From positions 61,072 to 125,071 of the forward strand of contig JAKQKQ010000234.1 of the NCBI GenBank assembly GCA_029560585.1: a DNA stretch of 64,000 bases. Reading direction: 5' to 3'. The stretch comes from Verrucomicrobiota bacterium (GTDB lineage: Bacteria; Verrucomicrobiota; Verrucomicrobiia; JADLBR01). This document shows, piece by piece, positions 33,088 through 42,089 of this stretch (position 1 is the stretch's first letter; every line of letters begins with the position of its first letter). Made by a program: the position numbers and the translations under genes. The notes under the pieces were generated by a model, which saw only the letters and a program-made list of their open reading frames with translations, was not told where the DNA came from and did not search any database.

Positions 33088-36087
33088 ATGAGGCCGGATC
33101 ACGCCGTCTTGTTGCCGGGCTGGATTCTTCGGGGATGGGTGGCCGTGGGGATCATGGGCGCCTTTGTCAGGATACTTGGGTTTTGCGCGTTGGGCTTTGC
33201 CGCGGCAGGCGCCGCCCCGGCGGATGATCGCCCGCCGCAGCCGCCCGAGCAGGAGTGGGCCTTTGTGCGGGAGTTGCAGGAGCCCTTGCATGGTCCCATG
33301 AAATGGGCTCGCCGTGATCCCTTGACCAATGAGGTTTCGCTGGCATCGGGCGCGAGGCTCGAGTTCCGCTTTCCCGATGCGGAGGGACGCCTGGAGACCG
33401 CACGTGCCGATTTTCTTCGTTTCCTCGAGATGGGCGAGGTCCCGGTGGGTGGGGGATTTCCCCTGGTGGTTGAGCGGGGAGAGGCGGGCGGGATCGCCGA
33501 GGGCTACCGCATTGAGGTGGGTCGGGGGGGCGCGAGACTAATCGCGGATGACCCGGAGGGCGTGCGGCGGGGGCTGGTCTTTCTCGAGGATGAGATGCTG
33601 CGGGCCGAGGGGCCATTTCTTGAGATTGGCACGATCGCCCGCAGGCCGGTCATCCGGACGCGGATCTCGCGCTGCTTCTTTGGGCCGATCAAGCGACCGC
33701 CAAAGAATCGGGACGAGTTGCTGGATGACGTCAACTATTACCCGGACGAGTATCTCAATCGGCTGGCGCACGAGGGCGTCAATGGCATCTGGCTGACCAT
33801 CGCATTCGCGGACATGTGCCGCACCGAAGTCATTCCGGAGTACGGGCAGGATGCGGAAAGGAGACTGCGCAAGCTGAGGGAGACGGTCGGGCGCTGCGGG
33901 CGGTACGGCATCCGCGTCTATGCTTTTTGCATCGAGCCGGCGGCCCTTCCGGCGGACAGCCCGGTGTTGGCCAGGCTGCCCGAATTGGGCGGGCACCGCA
34001 GCGGGAGCACCGTGTACTTCTGCGCCTCCACGGAGGTCGGCCAGCGATACATCGAACAGGCGACGCGGAGCCTGTTTTCCGCTGTCCCGGGGCTGGGGGG
34101 ATTGATCAACATAAGCGTCGGCGAGCGGCCGACCCTGTGCCCGAACGCTGGCATCCGGCAGAACAATTGCCCGCGATGCGCGAAGCGAGAACCCTGGGAG
34201 GTCCTCGGCGATTCGTTGCGGGCCATGGAGCGAGGCATGCATTTGGCGAATCCGGCGGCCGAGCTGATCTCATGGTCCTATCTGCCCGAGAACCACACGG
34301 GTGGCGAGGGATGGGGACCGGATGCGCCGATCGAGGCGGCCGGGCACGTGCCGCCGGGCGTCTGCCTTCAGCATAATTTCGAATCGGGCGGGGGGCGGGA
34401 GCAGCTGGGCCACTGGCGGCCCGCGGCGGATTATTGGCTGTCGTACGTGGGGCCGAGCGATCGCTTCCGCGAGTGTGCGCGGCGGGCGGCGGCGGGCGGC
34501 ACGCGCATGTTCGCGAAACTCCAGGTCGGCTGTTCGCATGAGGTGGCAAGCATACCGTTTGTGCCGGTGCCGGGGCTGCTGTATCGGAAGTATCGCCAGA
34601 TGCACGAGCTTGGGGTCAGCGGGGCGATGCAGTGCTGGTACTTCGGCAACTATCCCTCGCTGATGAACAAGGCTGCAGGGGAACTGTCGTTCGTGCCGCT
34701 CCCGGAGCGGGAGGACGAGTTCTTGCTCGGGATGGCGCGGCGGGATTGGGGCCAGCACGCGGCGGACGCCATTTTTGCATGGGAACATTTTCGTCGGGGG
34801 TACGAGGAGTACCCGCTGACGCACCTGTTTCAGTACTACGGGCCGGCGACCGATGGCGTGGCATGGCCCCTTTATCTCGAGCCGCGAGATCTCCCGCTAT
34901 CTCCCACATGGAAGCTGGAGTATCCGCCGAGCGGTGATCGGATCGGGGAGTGCCTGGGCTACTCCCACACGCTGGAGGAGGCCGTGGCCCTCTGCCAGAG
35001 GATGGCGAACGAGTGGGGCGCGGGGGTGAAGATCCTGCGCGGGATCCGGCCGGCCTTCGCGGGCAATCTCGCCCGGGAGCGCGACATCGGCCTGGCGGAG
35101 GCCCTTGGCATCCAGTTCAAGAGCGCGGCTGAAATCCTGAGATTCTACGCCATCCGGGAGAGACTGTTGCGCGCGACCAGTGGTGACCGGATGGGTCAAC
35201 TCCGCCTGCTGCGGGATATCGTGAGGGCCGAGATCGGGCGGAGCAGGAGCCTTGCAACGCTCGCAAGCCAAGACCCGCGCCTCGGTTTCCATTCCGAGGC
35301 GGAAGGCTACAAATATTTCCCGCAGCTCCTCGAGTGGCGCTGCCGGAAGTTGGAGACTCTCCTAGAGCGCGAATTCCCTGCGGTTGAGGAGAAGATTCGC
35401 CGGGGCGAGGCACTGTTTTCCGAGTACACGGGACAGAGGCCCGGGGGGCCCACGTATCGCTGCGAGCGCCTGTGCGAATCTGTTGCGCTTGACGAAGGCA
35501 CAGAGTCCGACGCGTGGCGGGGGCTGGGGAGGGCCGACTGCATGGCTGGCCGACCGACGGGCGATGGTCGCGGGACCTCTTGGCAGGCGGCCTACGACGG
35601 TGCCGCGCTGTACGTTGCGGTCACGTGCGTCGAACCGCGGATGGATCTGATCCGGAGCGAGGCGGCGGATCGGAAACTGACAACCGGCCGGTGGTCGGAG
35701 GACGTGGTGGAGATCAGCATAGAACCGCGCCGCCTCTGGCCCTGCGAGATTTTCGTGGTTGGCGCCGGTGGTGCGCGCGGCCAACTCAAGCCCTGCGTCG
35801 AGGCGGACTATGAATGGTCGGCATCCACCGTGCGCCGCGGGGATCGATGGGAAGCCGTGGTCCGGATTCCCTTTGCCTCCCTCGGGCTCAGCGGTCCGGG
35901 CGCGGGGCCGATTCGCATTAATGTGCGGCGGCGGATTCCATCGGTGGGGCGCGAGCGGCCCGGTGCCGTTCACGCGTGGATCACGCCACATCCCATCGAT
36001 GGCCCATCTCGCCTCTTGTACGGGCGGGACAATCCGGCCGATCTGGGCTGGCTGGTATTCGCGTCACCGCCGCCTGCGAAAATGTAA
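33088..36087 (+). CDS. Large secreted glycosidase-like protein with C-terminal CBM9-like domain
   Basis: The 999-residue product has a signal-anchor-like leader (VAVGIMGAFVRILGFCALGF). An N-terminal GH20b/zincin-like alpha-beta domain (about 45-170) contains EGYRIEVGRGGARLIADDPE and GVRRGLVFLEDEM. A predicted TIM-barrel-like region follows (HEGVNGIWLTIAFADMCR, GIRVYAFCIEPAALPADSP, SVGERPTLCPNAG, CPRCAKREPWEVLGDSLRAM). A CBM9-like module occupies about 795-995 (DAWRGLGRADCMAG, YDGAALYVAVTCVEP). No catalytic pair can be assigned with confidence. The ATG at 33088 has GTGGAG about 12 bases upstream; earlier in-frame codons back to 33028 look non-coding. I take it as the first gene of the operon, so a secreted glycoside-processing role is likely. 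Confidence 0.8.
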   Translation: MRPDHAVLLPGWILRGWVAVGIMGAFVRILGFCALGFAAAGAAPADDRPPQPPEQEWAFVRELQEPLHGPMKWARRDPLTNEVSLASGARLEFRFPDAEGRLETARADFLRFLEMGEVPVGGGFPLVVERGEAGGIAEGYRIEVGRGGARLIADDPEGVRRGLVFLEDEMLRAEGPFLEIGTIARRPVIRTRISRCFFGPIKRPPKNRDELLDDVNYYPDEYLNRLAHEGVNGIWLTIAFADMCRTEVIPEYGQDAERRLRKLRETVGRCGRYGIRVYAFCIEPAALPADSPVLARLPELGGHRSGSTVYFCASTEVGQRYIEQATRSLFSAVPGLGGLINISVGERPTLCPNAGIRQNNCPRCAKREPWEVLGDSLRAMERGMHLANPAAELISWSYLPENHTGGEGWGPDAPIEAAGHVPPGVCLQHNFESGGGREQLGHWRPAADYWLSYVGPSDRFRECARRAAAGGTRMFAKLQVGCSHEVASIPFVPVPGLLYRKYRQMHELGVSGAMQCWYFGNYPSLMNKAAGELSFVPLPEREDEFLLGMARRDWGQHAADAIFAWEHFRRGYEEYPLTHLFQYYGPATDGVAWPLYLEPRDLPLSPTWKLEYPPSGDRIGECLGYSHTLEEAVALCQRMANEWGAGVKILRGIRPAFAGNLARERDIGLAEALGIQFKSAAEILRFYAIRERLLRATSGDRMGQLRLLRDIVRAEIGRSRSLATLASQDPRLGFHSEAEGYKYFPQLLEWRCRKLETLLEREFPAVEEKIRRGEALFSEYTGQRPGGPTYRCERLCESVALDEGTESDAWRGLGRADCMAGRPTGDGRGTSWQAAYDGAALYVAVTCVEPRMDLIRSEAADRKLTTGRWSEDVVEISIEPRRLWPCEIFVVGAGGARGQLKPCVEADYEWSASTVRRGDRWEAVVRIPFASLGLSGPGAGPIRINVRRRIPSVGRERPGAVHAWITPHPIDGPSRLLYGRDNPADLGWLVFASPPPAKM

Positions 36088-36130
36088 AAAAACAATTGTG
36101 TTTTCAAAAATAGACGATGGAGTCTTTGGG

Positions 36131-38407
36131 ATGGATCTCGTTCGCCCCCTGCTGGCAACGCTGTTTTCCTTCCTGATGGCCCTGAGTGTTTTCTCGCAAA
36201 CGGGGACCACGTCGGCCGAATTCACGGGCCGGGCCCTCGCCGCGCTGCCAGTCGAGGAGCCCTTCGAGTTCATCCATCAGCACACCGTGGGCCTGCCCCC
36301 AAAGCCCCGCGATCCGGCGACAGCGGTTCACCCGGACGAGATGGGGGTGGCCCCCGCGGGCTGGAGAATAGTGCTGGCGTCGGATGCCTCGGCCCCGCTT
36401 GAGACGGCCGCCCAAGAGCTGCTCCGGTTCCTGAAGGAGGCCATGGGCGTCGTCGTGGCCATCGAGCGCGCGGGCGACCTGGGCGATTGGGCGACTCGGA
36501 AGAACGTGATCGTCGCCGCACGGCGCGGGAGCCTCTCCGGGTGCGGCGATGCGCTGAAGGCGTCGAAGGATTATCGGATCGTTGCTGGGCCGGACCGGAT
36601 CGTGGTCTGCGGGTACGATGATCGCGGGGCTCTTTTCGGGCTCTACAACCTGATCATGCGGTTCTCGTTGCGCGAGGCGCCGTTCTTGCCGAAGGCCCTG
36701 GACACCGTGCGCCACAGCAAATTCCGGGTCCGCATGCCGCTATCGGGTCTTGGGTGGATGGAGTGGCCCGATCGCTACTTGGCCACGTTGCCACTCTATG
36801 GCTTCGATGCGATCCATTGCTCGATCTACCGGAATCCGAACAACGGCCCCGGGGTGGCGCCGTACTGGGAGGACATCAAGGCGCACAAGCCCGGCGCGAT
36901 GAAGGACCTGATCCGTCGTGCCGCCCGGTTCGGGGTCGATGTCTATGCGCCGATTCTCTATCACTACACGGGCGAGCCCGAGAACGTGGAGGAATTGCGC
37001 AAGGTGGTCCGGGATATCGTTACGGAATTCCCCGAGATCCGCGGCTACGTGCTGTTGACCGAGGGGTTCTACTACAAGAAGTGGTTTGGTGCCGGCGGCC
37101 ATGGCTCCCAGGATCTTCGGGCGTGGGTCCGCGAATGGTGCAAGGCGGTGGGGATCGTCGCGGAGGAGGCCCACAAGATAAACCCCGCGATCGAGATCCT
37201 GCCCTGGGAGTACAATCTCGATTTTCGCCCCACGCAGACAGAGAACAAGGCCTACGTGATGACGCAGCTCCCGGAAGACACGATCCCGCTGCTGACGTTC
37301 GAGAATGGGAAGGGATTTGAGCTGGATGGCCAGAAGGGGTGGCTTCGGGACTACGCCATCAATCAGGTTGGACCGGCCGAGGTGACCCAGGCGCAGTTGA
37401 CGGAGGCGCGCAAACGTCGATTCCCGGCCGTGTATTCCAAGGCGGACACCTTTGCGAGCTGGCAATTTGGGACCTTTCCCTATCTGCCATTTCCGTACCA
37501 GTGGCACGCGCGCTACCGTGCCCTAGAGGAGTGGAGGATCGATGGCACCCTCGAGACCTGGAGCTACGGGTTCAAACCGAACTGGGTGGCCGAACTCCGG
37601 GCATGGTGCGCGTGGGGTGACGCGCCTCCGCTGGACGCCCTGTTGCGCCAGATCGCCCGGCGCGAGTTCGGGCCCGGTCAGGAGGAGCTGGCGCTGGCGG
37701 CGTGGAAGAGCTTCAGCGAGGCGATACAGGTTTATCCGGACACCGGGCCGAACTGGGGGAGCAACAATGCGCTGGCCGCGCCGCTCTTCTTCGAGAAACC
37801 GAAGCCCCGGGCGATGACGGTGGAGCACTCGTGGACCGACCAGGCCATCTGGAGCCGGGTGTCGCAGCTCAACCCTTACTGGCCGCTGGTGCCGGCCCGG
37901 CTCATCCTTTGGCCCGATTTCACCAACCAGCGCGATAGGGCGGCCGCCTACACGAGTTTTTTCACGGTGCCGGTGTTCCAGAAGTATCTCGCGCTCGCGG
38001 CAGATCGCATGGAGGAGGGGCTGAAGGTCTACCGGCAGGCGGCGCTGAGGGCCCCCGAGTCCAGGCGCAGGTCGGCATATCGCGAGGTGCTGCTTGCGGA
38101 GCAACTGCAGCACATGATGCGGAGCGAGCATGCAATCATCGAGTTTGAGGAGATGCGGCTCGCGCTGGCCCGGTCCAAGGACCCGCAGGAGAGACGAGAT
38201 CTGCTCGTGCGGATGACGGGGCTGTTGGGGGACGAGCGCGAGCGGGCGGTGACGGCGCGCGAGATCGCTCGGCGCGACTCCCGTCTGGGATACGAATGGG
38301 AGCAGGATTACATATACACGCCGGACACCATCGACGAGAAGATCAAGCTCATCGACGATACTTTGGCGCGGCAGATCCCGGCCTTCCGGCGGCAGCAGGG
38401 ACTCTGA
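36131..38407 (+). CDS. Secreted GH20/GH67-like glycosidase-fold protein
   Basis: The 758-residue product has a signal peptide (MDLVRPLLATLFSFLMALSV, cut near FSQT). An alpha-glucuronidase/hexosaminidase-type N-terminal domain carries GWRIVLASDASAPLETAAQE, LLRFLKEAMGVVVAI and YRIVAGPDRIVVCGYDDRGA. A TIM-barrel-like core follows (YGFDAIHCSIYRNPNNG, RFGVDVYAPILYHYTGEPEN, GYVLLTEGFYYKKW, EILPWEYNLDF), then a helical C-terminus. The acid-base residues are not obvious, but LTEGFYYKKW is placed like a catalytic-Glu strand. The ATG at 36131 has GGAG about ten bases upstream. An open frame extends back into the preceding gene but is only overlap. It lies 43 bp after its neighbour and 19 bp before the permease. 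Confidence 0.82.
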   Translation: MDLVRPLLATLFSFLMALSVFSQTGTTSAEFTGRALAALPVEEPFEFIHQHTVGLPPKPRDPATAVHPDEMGVAPAGWRIVLASDASAPLETAAQELLRFLKEAMGVVVAIERAGDLGDWATRKNVIVAARRGSLSGCGDALKASKDYRIVAGPDRIVVCGYDDRGALFGLYNLIMRFSLREAPFLPKALDTVRHSKFRVRMPLSGLGWMEWPDRYLATLPLYGFDAIHCSIYRNPNNGPGVAPYWEDIKAHKPGAMKDLIRRAARFGVDVYAPILYHYTGEPENVEELRKVVRDIVTEFPEIRGYVLLTEGFYYKKWFGAGGHGSQDLRAWVREWCKAVGIVAEEAHKINPAIEILPWEYNLDFRPTQTENKAYVMTQLPEDTIPLLTFENGKGFELDGQKGWLRDYAINQVGPAEVTQAQLTEARKRRFPAVYSKADTFASWQFGTFPYLPFPYQWHARYRALEEWRIDGTLETWSYGFKPNWVAELRAWCAWGDAPPLDALLRQIARREFGPGQEELALAAWKSFSEAIQVYPDTGPNWGSNNALAAPLFFEKPKPRAMTVEHSWTDQAIWSRVSQLNPYWPLVPARLILWPDFTNQRDRAAAYTSFFTVPVFQKYLALAADRMEEGLKVYRQAALRAPESRRRSAYREVLLAEQLQHMMRSEHAIIEFEEMRLALARSKDPQERRDLLVRMTGLLGDERERAVTAREIARRDSRLGYEWEQDYIYTPDTIDEKIKLIDDTLARQIPAFRRQQGL

Positions 38408-38426
38408 CTGCGACGGGACACGATTT

Positions 38427-39482
38427 ATGACGATGGATCCATTTCTTGGGCTGGTGCTGATATCCGCGGGCGGATTGGCGGCGGCGAGCTTCTACACTCC
38501 GTTCAAGCGAGTGCGCGGATGGGCGTGGGAGACGTTCTGGCTGGCGTTTGGCGTCGTGAGCTGGGTGGTTGGGCCGTGGACGGTCGCGTGCCTTGTGTGC
38601 CCGGATCTTCGGGGGGTCCTGGCCTCCGTTTCGATGGGCACGTTGGTCCTGTGCTACGTGTTCGGCGCGCTGTGGGGCATCGGCAGCCTGACGAATGGGC
38701 TGGCGATCCGCTACATGGGGCTGTCGCTGGGATTCGCGCTGCCCATGGGCGTGTGTGCCGCGGCGGGGACGCTCCTGCCGCCGCTGGTCAAGGGGGAACT
38801 GGCGCCGATGCTGGGCCGGACATCGGGGGTGGTGGCGCTCGTGAGCGTGGTGGTGGGGCTCGTGGGCATCGCGATCTGCGGTCGCGCGGGCGTGATGAAG
38901 GACCGAGAGCTGTCGGCGGAGCGCAAGGCGGCGGCCGTGAGCGAATTCAATCTAACGCGCGGGGTCTGGCTTTCGGTGCTGTCTGGCATCATGAGCGCGT
39001 GCATGGCGTTTGCGATAGAGTATGGTGGTCCAATCTCGAAAGCAGCGCTTGGGGCGGGGACGCCGGCGCTATACCAGAACGCGCCGATGTTCGTGGTGAT
39101 CCTGCTCGGCGGATTCACGTCGAACTGCGCGTGGTGCCTGTCGCTCGGGGTGAGAAACCGCACGGTGGGACAATTCGGCGGGGGCGCGGGCGCGCCGGCC
39201 GCGGCCAACTATCTCCTCTGTTTTTTGGCGGGGGCGATCTGGTATCTGCAATTCCTGTTTTACGGCATGGGCCGGACGACGATGGGCCGATACGATTTCA
39301 CGAGCTGGTCGATCTTCATGGCCTGCATCATCATTTTCAGCAATCTGTGGGGCGTCCTATTCGGCGAGTGGGCGGGCACGGGCCGCAGGACCAAGGTCTG
39401 GCTGGTCACGGGGCTCATCGTGCTGGCATTGTCGGCGGTGTTGACGAGCTACGGCGATTATCTTCAATCGCATGGGAGCTGA
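38427..39482 (+). CDS. RhaT-type (L-rhamnose/H+ symporter family) permease
   Basis: The 351-residue product has about ten membrane helices and the RhaT family's layout: LGLVLISAGGLAAASFYTPF, RGWAWETFWLAFGVVSWVVG, YVFGALWGIGSLTNGLAIRY, GGPISKAALGAGTPALYQNA and YGMGRTTMGRYDFTSWSIFM. It should import a deoxy-hexose or similar small sugar across the inner membrane with protons. RhaT homologues in PVC polysaccharide loci are not always rhamnose-specific, and no rhamnose catabolic gene (rhaA, rhaB, rhaD) is nearby, so I leave the symbol empty. It is the third gene of the operon, linking the secreted glycosidases to the intracellular enzymes downstream. Confidence 0.88.
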   Translation: MTMDPFLGLVLISAGGLAAASFYTPFKRVRGWAWETFWLAFGVVSWVVGPWTVACLVCPDLRGVLASVSMGTLVLCYVFGALWGIGSLTNGLAIRYMGLSLGFALPMGVCAAAGTLLPPLVKGELAPMLGRTSGVVALVSVVVGLVGIAICGRAGVMKDRELSAERKAAAVSEFNLTRGVWLSVLSGIMSACMAFAIEYGGPISKAALGAGTPALYQNAPMFVVILLGGFTSNCAWCLSLGVRNRTVGQFGGGAGAPAAANYLLCFLAGAIWYLQFLFYGMGRTTMGRYDFTSWSIFMACIIIFSNLWGVLFGEWAGTGRRTKVWLVTGLIVLALSAVLTSYGDYLQSHGS

Positions 39483-39509
39483 ATTCTCCGGGAAAGTGAG
39501 GCACCGATT

Positions 39510-39899
39510 ATGGATTCGATGAGATACATACGACCATCTCCGATGATTCCGCTGTCACATGCCGTGGTCCATGGGGGCATCGTCTACGTGTCAGGGCAGG
39601 TGGGGTTTCGACCGGGCTCGGCGGAACTCGTGTCGGCCGAGGTCACGGGACAAGCCAGGCAGGCGTTCGCGCACATCGACTCGATTCTCGGGGAGGCCGG
39701 GACATCCAGGGACCGCATCCTTAGATGTGGCATTTTCCTCAAGGACGTGGGGCGTGATTTTGCCGCGATGAACGGGTGCTACGCCGAGTGGCTCGGATCG
39801 CACCGGCCGGCGAGGACGACCGTTGGTGCGGATTTCGCGCTTCCGGGGATCTTGATCGAGGTCGATTGCATCGCGGCGCTTCCGTCTTCGGCAAGGTGA
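39510..39899 (+). CDS. RidA-family (enamine/imine deaminase) protein
   Basis: The 129-residue product has the full Rid fold: GGIVYVSGQVGFRPGSAEL, QARQAFAHIDSILGEAG, RCGIFLKDVGRDFAAMNGC and the end motif RPARTTVGADFALPGILIEV. The ARTTV arginine is the one that binds the substrate carboxylate in active RidA proteins, and a Cys/Glu-containing end strand follows. RidA hydrolyses reactive enamine/imine intermediates made by PLP enzymes, releasing ammonia. Its presence 27 bp after the permease and in one operon with a class V PLP enzyme supports a pathway passing through a 2-aminoacrylate-like or imine intermediate. Confidence 0.9.
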   Translation: MDSMRYIRPSPMIPLSHAVVHGGIVYVSGQVGFRPGSAELVSAEVTGQARQAFAHIDSILGEAGTSRDRILRCGIFLKDVGRDFAAMNGCYAEWLGSHRPARTTVGADFALPGILIEVDCIAALPSSAR

Positions 39900-39906
39900 A
39901 GGGGAT

Positions 39907-41076
39907 ATGCGGGGGACGATTCCACCGTCGTGCGCCGATCTGCTCCGCGCGATGGTTGGCTTCGATACGGTCAACGGGCACATCTCGGGGCGCGCGGGCG
40001 CCGAGCGCGAGTTGTCCTGTTATCTGGAGGAACAGGCACGGGCCATGGGTTTTGAGACCGCCCGGTTGCCCGTCGATGACTCCGGGTTCAATCTGCTCGT
40101 GACATATGGCGGCGGCGCCGATCGGCCGTGGATTTTGTTCGAGAGTCACCTCGACACCGTCAGCGTGGCTGACATGACGGTAGAGCCGTTCGCCGGGGAG
40201 GTGCGCGACGGTCGCCTGTACGGTCGCGGGGCGTGCGATACGAAGGGGTCTGGGGCGGCGATGCTGTGGGCGCTCAGATGCTATGCCGAGTGTGACGAGC
40301 ACCCGAACAACGTGGCCATCGTGTACACGCTGGATGAAGAGATTGGGAAATCGGGAATCCGGTCATTTGTCGCCGGGCTGGGGTCGGTGGGCTTCAGGCC
40401 ACGAGGGGCGGTCGTCGGTGAACCGACGGAGTTGCGCCCGGTGGTCGCGCACAACGGTGTGGTGCGATGGGCGATCCGGACGAAGGGCGTGGCGGCGCAC
40501 TCGGCGGATCCATCGAAGGGCCGCTCGGCGATCCGGATGATGTGCGGGGTCATGGGGGCGATCGAGTCGCGCTATATTCCCGCTCTGACGGCATCGCATC
40601 CGTTGACGGGCAAGGCGCAGTGCAGCATCAACGTGATCCGGGGCGGCACGCAGATCAACATCATCCCGGAATCGTGCGAGATCCGCGTGGACCGGCGCGT
40701 CGTGCCTGGGGAGGATGTGGCGGGAGTGACGCCGGCCCTCATGCGATTGCTGGGCGAGCTGCGCCGGGAGGATTCGGAACTGTTGGTCGATGTGGAGACG
40801 CTGATGGTCGACTGGCCTTTGGATCCTGCCGCGGGGCAGGATTTCATCCGACGGGTTAAAGGGGCCCTGGGCGAGCTGGGCCTCGCGCCGGAACCTTGTG
40901 GGGCAGGTTACGCGACGGACGCCAGCGACTTCGCGCGTGCGGGAATCCCCGCCGTGGTGTTGGGGCCCGGAAGCATCGGCCAGGCCCACACGCACGACGA
41001 ATGGCTTGCGCTGGCGCAGCTCCAGCGTGCCGTGGACGTGTATCTGGGAGTGATGCGATCAGTATCGGAGGGATGA
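39907..41076 (+). CDS. M20-family deacylase/peptidase (ArgE/DapE/CPG2 type)
   Basis: The 389-residue product has dizinc-site motifs in order: ESHLDTVSVADMTVEPF (His-x-Asp), LYGRGACDTKGSGAAML (bridging Asp), YTLDEEIGKSG (catalytic Glu-Glu) and the C-terminal GAGYATDASDFARAGIPAVV with an Asp ligand. A final GHTHDEW-like block (QAHTHDEWLAL) supplies the last His. A dimerisation/lid domain lies between (about 175-290). It hydrolyses an N-acyl or peptide bond in the cytoplasm. Closest by motif style is acetylornithine deacetylase, but the operon suggests a catabolic N-acyl substrate. It starts 7 bp after RidA and is followed 2 bp later by the dehydrogenase. Confidence 0.9.
   Translation: MRGTIPPSCADLLRAMVGFDTVNGHISGRAGAERELSCYLEEQARAMGFETARLPVDDSGFNLLVTYGGGADRPWILFESHLDTVSVADMTVEPFAGEVRDGRLYGRGACDTKGSGAAMLWALRCYAECDEHPNNVAIVYTLDEEIGKSGIRSFVAGLGSVGFRPRGAVVGEPTELRPVVAHNGVVRWAIRTKGVAAHSADPSKGRSAIRMMCGVMGAIESRYIPALTASHPLTGKAQCSINVIRGGTQINIIPESCEIRVDRRVVPGEDVAGVTPALMRLLGELRREDSELLVDVETLMVDWPLDPAAGQDFIRRVKGALGELGLAPEPCGAGYATDASDFARAGIPAVVLGPGSIGQAHTHDEWLALAQLQRAVDVYLGVMRSVSEG
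41067..41072 (+). promoter_or_regulatory. Shine-Dalgarno GGAGGG deciding the dehydrogenase start
   Basis: GGAGGG lies inside the end of the M20 gene, six bases before the ATG at 41079. The in-frame ATG at 41073 touches the site directly and cannot use it. Placement implies translational coupling with the M20 gene. Confidence 0.65.
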
Positions 41077-41078
41077 AC

Positions 41079-42089
41079 ATGAATGGGCGCATGCGAGAAC
41101 CGGTCAGGCTTGGCATCGTTGGATTGGGCGGCTTTGGCCGACTGCACGCGATGACGGCCGCGGGAGTGGGGGAGGCGCAGGTCGTCGCGCTTGTCGATCG
41201 GCGCGAGGAATGCATCGCGGCCATTGGCAAGTCGCTGCCGGGCGTTCCGGTCTGGACGGATCTGCACGCGGCGCTGGCGAAATCTGATGCCGAGGCATGG
41301 GTCGTGGCGACGACCACCGCATCGCATGTGCTCGTGGCGCGCGCGATCTTGGAGCGTCGCCTGCCGGTGCTGATCGAGAAGCCCCTCTCGGAGGATTTGG
41401 CCGAGGCGGAAAGCCTAGGGCCCCTCGTGCGCGCGGATTCGTCAAACCTCATGATGGGGCACATCCTGCTTTTCAACAGCGAGTTTCGGCAGGTGCTGGA
41501 GGAGGCGCGCCGGCGCGGCCCGATCTCCTATCTGAATTGCGTGCGGCATCGGCCGACCGAGACGAAGGACATGTTTCCCGGCGAGAGCCCACTTCACCTC
41601 ACGATGGTGCACGACCTTTATGCGACGCTGGCGCTGGTGGGGCGACGTGAACCGGAAAGCTTCCACGCCCGGCTGCGCGCGGCGGAGGGCGGCGGGCACG
41701 ATGTGGCGACGGCGGAATTGGGATGGCCGGATGGCATGATTGCGACGTACACGGCGTCGTTCCTGACGCCGCCTGGGATGGCTGGCGATGGCTTTGATCG
41801 GCTGGAAGTTTTTGGGCGGGGCTGGGGGGCGCGGATCACGCCGAACCCGCGACCGATCGAGGTCTGGGACGAACGCGCCTGGTGGCCGATGGCCCTCGAG
41901 ATACGCGCCGATCCGCTTGCGCCTTCGGGCATGTTGGCGGAAGAGCTGCGATGTTTCTGTCGCGTCGTGCGCGGGCTGGAGCCGGTGCCGGTGGGCGCGG
42001 CATATGGTGACGCGATGCAGGTGCAGCGGTGGCTGGACCGGCTTGGGCGCGCCGCCCGGGGCCAGGGGGGAGAACGCCATGCTCACTAA
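41079..42089 (+). CDS. Gfo/Idh/MocA-family NAD(P)-dependent dehydrogenase
   Basis: The 336-residue product has the N-terminal Rossmann fold (VRLGIVGLGGFGRLHAM), the VVATTTASHVLVARAIL segment and the family lysine in VLIEKPLSEDLAEAE. The C-terminal alpha/beta domain has MMGHILLFNSEFRQVLEEA, an RHRPTETKDMFP loop and an active-site-like HDLYATLALVG. Family members oxidise or reduce sugar, inositol, amino-sugar or sugar-acid hydroxyls. The start at 41079 has GGAGGG six bases upstream. It overlaps the aminotransferase gene by 11 bp. In the operon it may create the keto group that the aminotransferase or RidA then acts on (inference). Confidence 0.92.
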   Translation: MNGRMREPVRLGIVGLGGFGRLHAMTAAGVGEAQVVALVDRREECIAAIGKSLPGVPVWTDLHAALAKSDAEAWVVATTTASHVLVARAILERRLPVLIEKPLSEDLAEAESLGPLVRADSSNLMMGHILLFNSEFRQVLEEARRRGPISYLNCVRHRPTETKDMFPGESPLHLTMVHDLYATLALVGRREPESFHARLRAAEGGGHDVATAELGWPDGMIATYTASFLTPPGMAGDGFDRLEVFGRGWGARITPNPRPIEVWDERAWWPMALEIRADPLAPSGMLAEELRCFCRVVRGLEPVPVGAAYGDAMQVQRWLDRLGRAARGQGGERHAH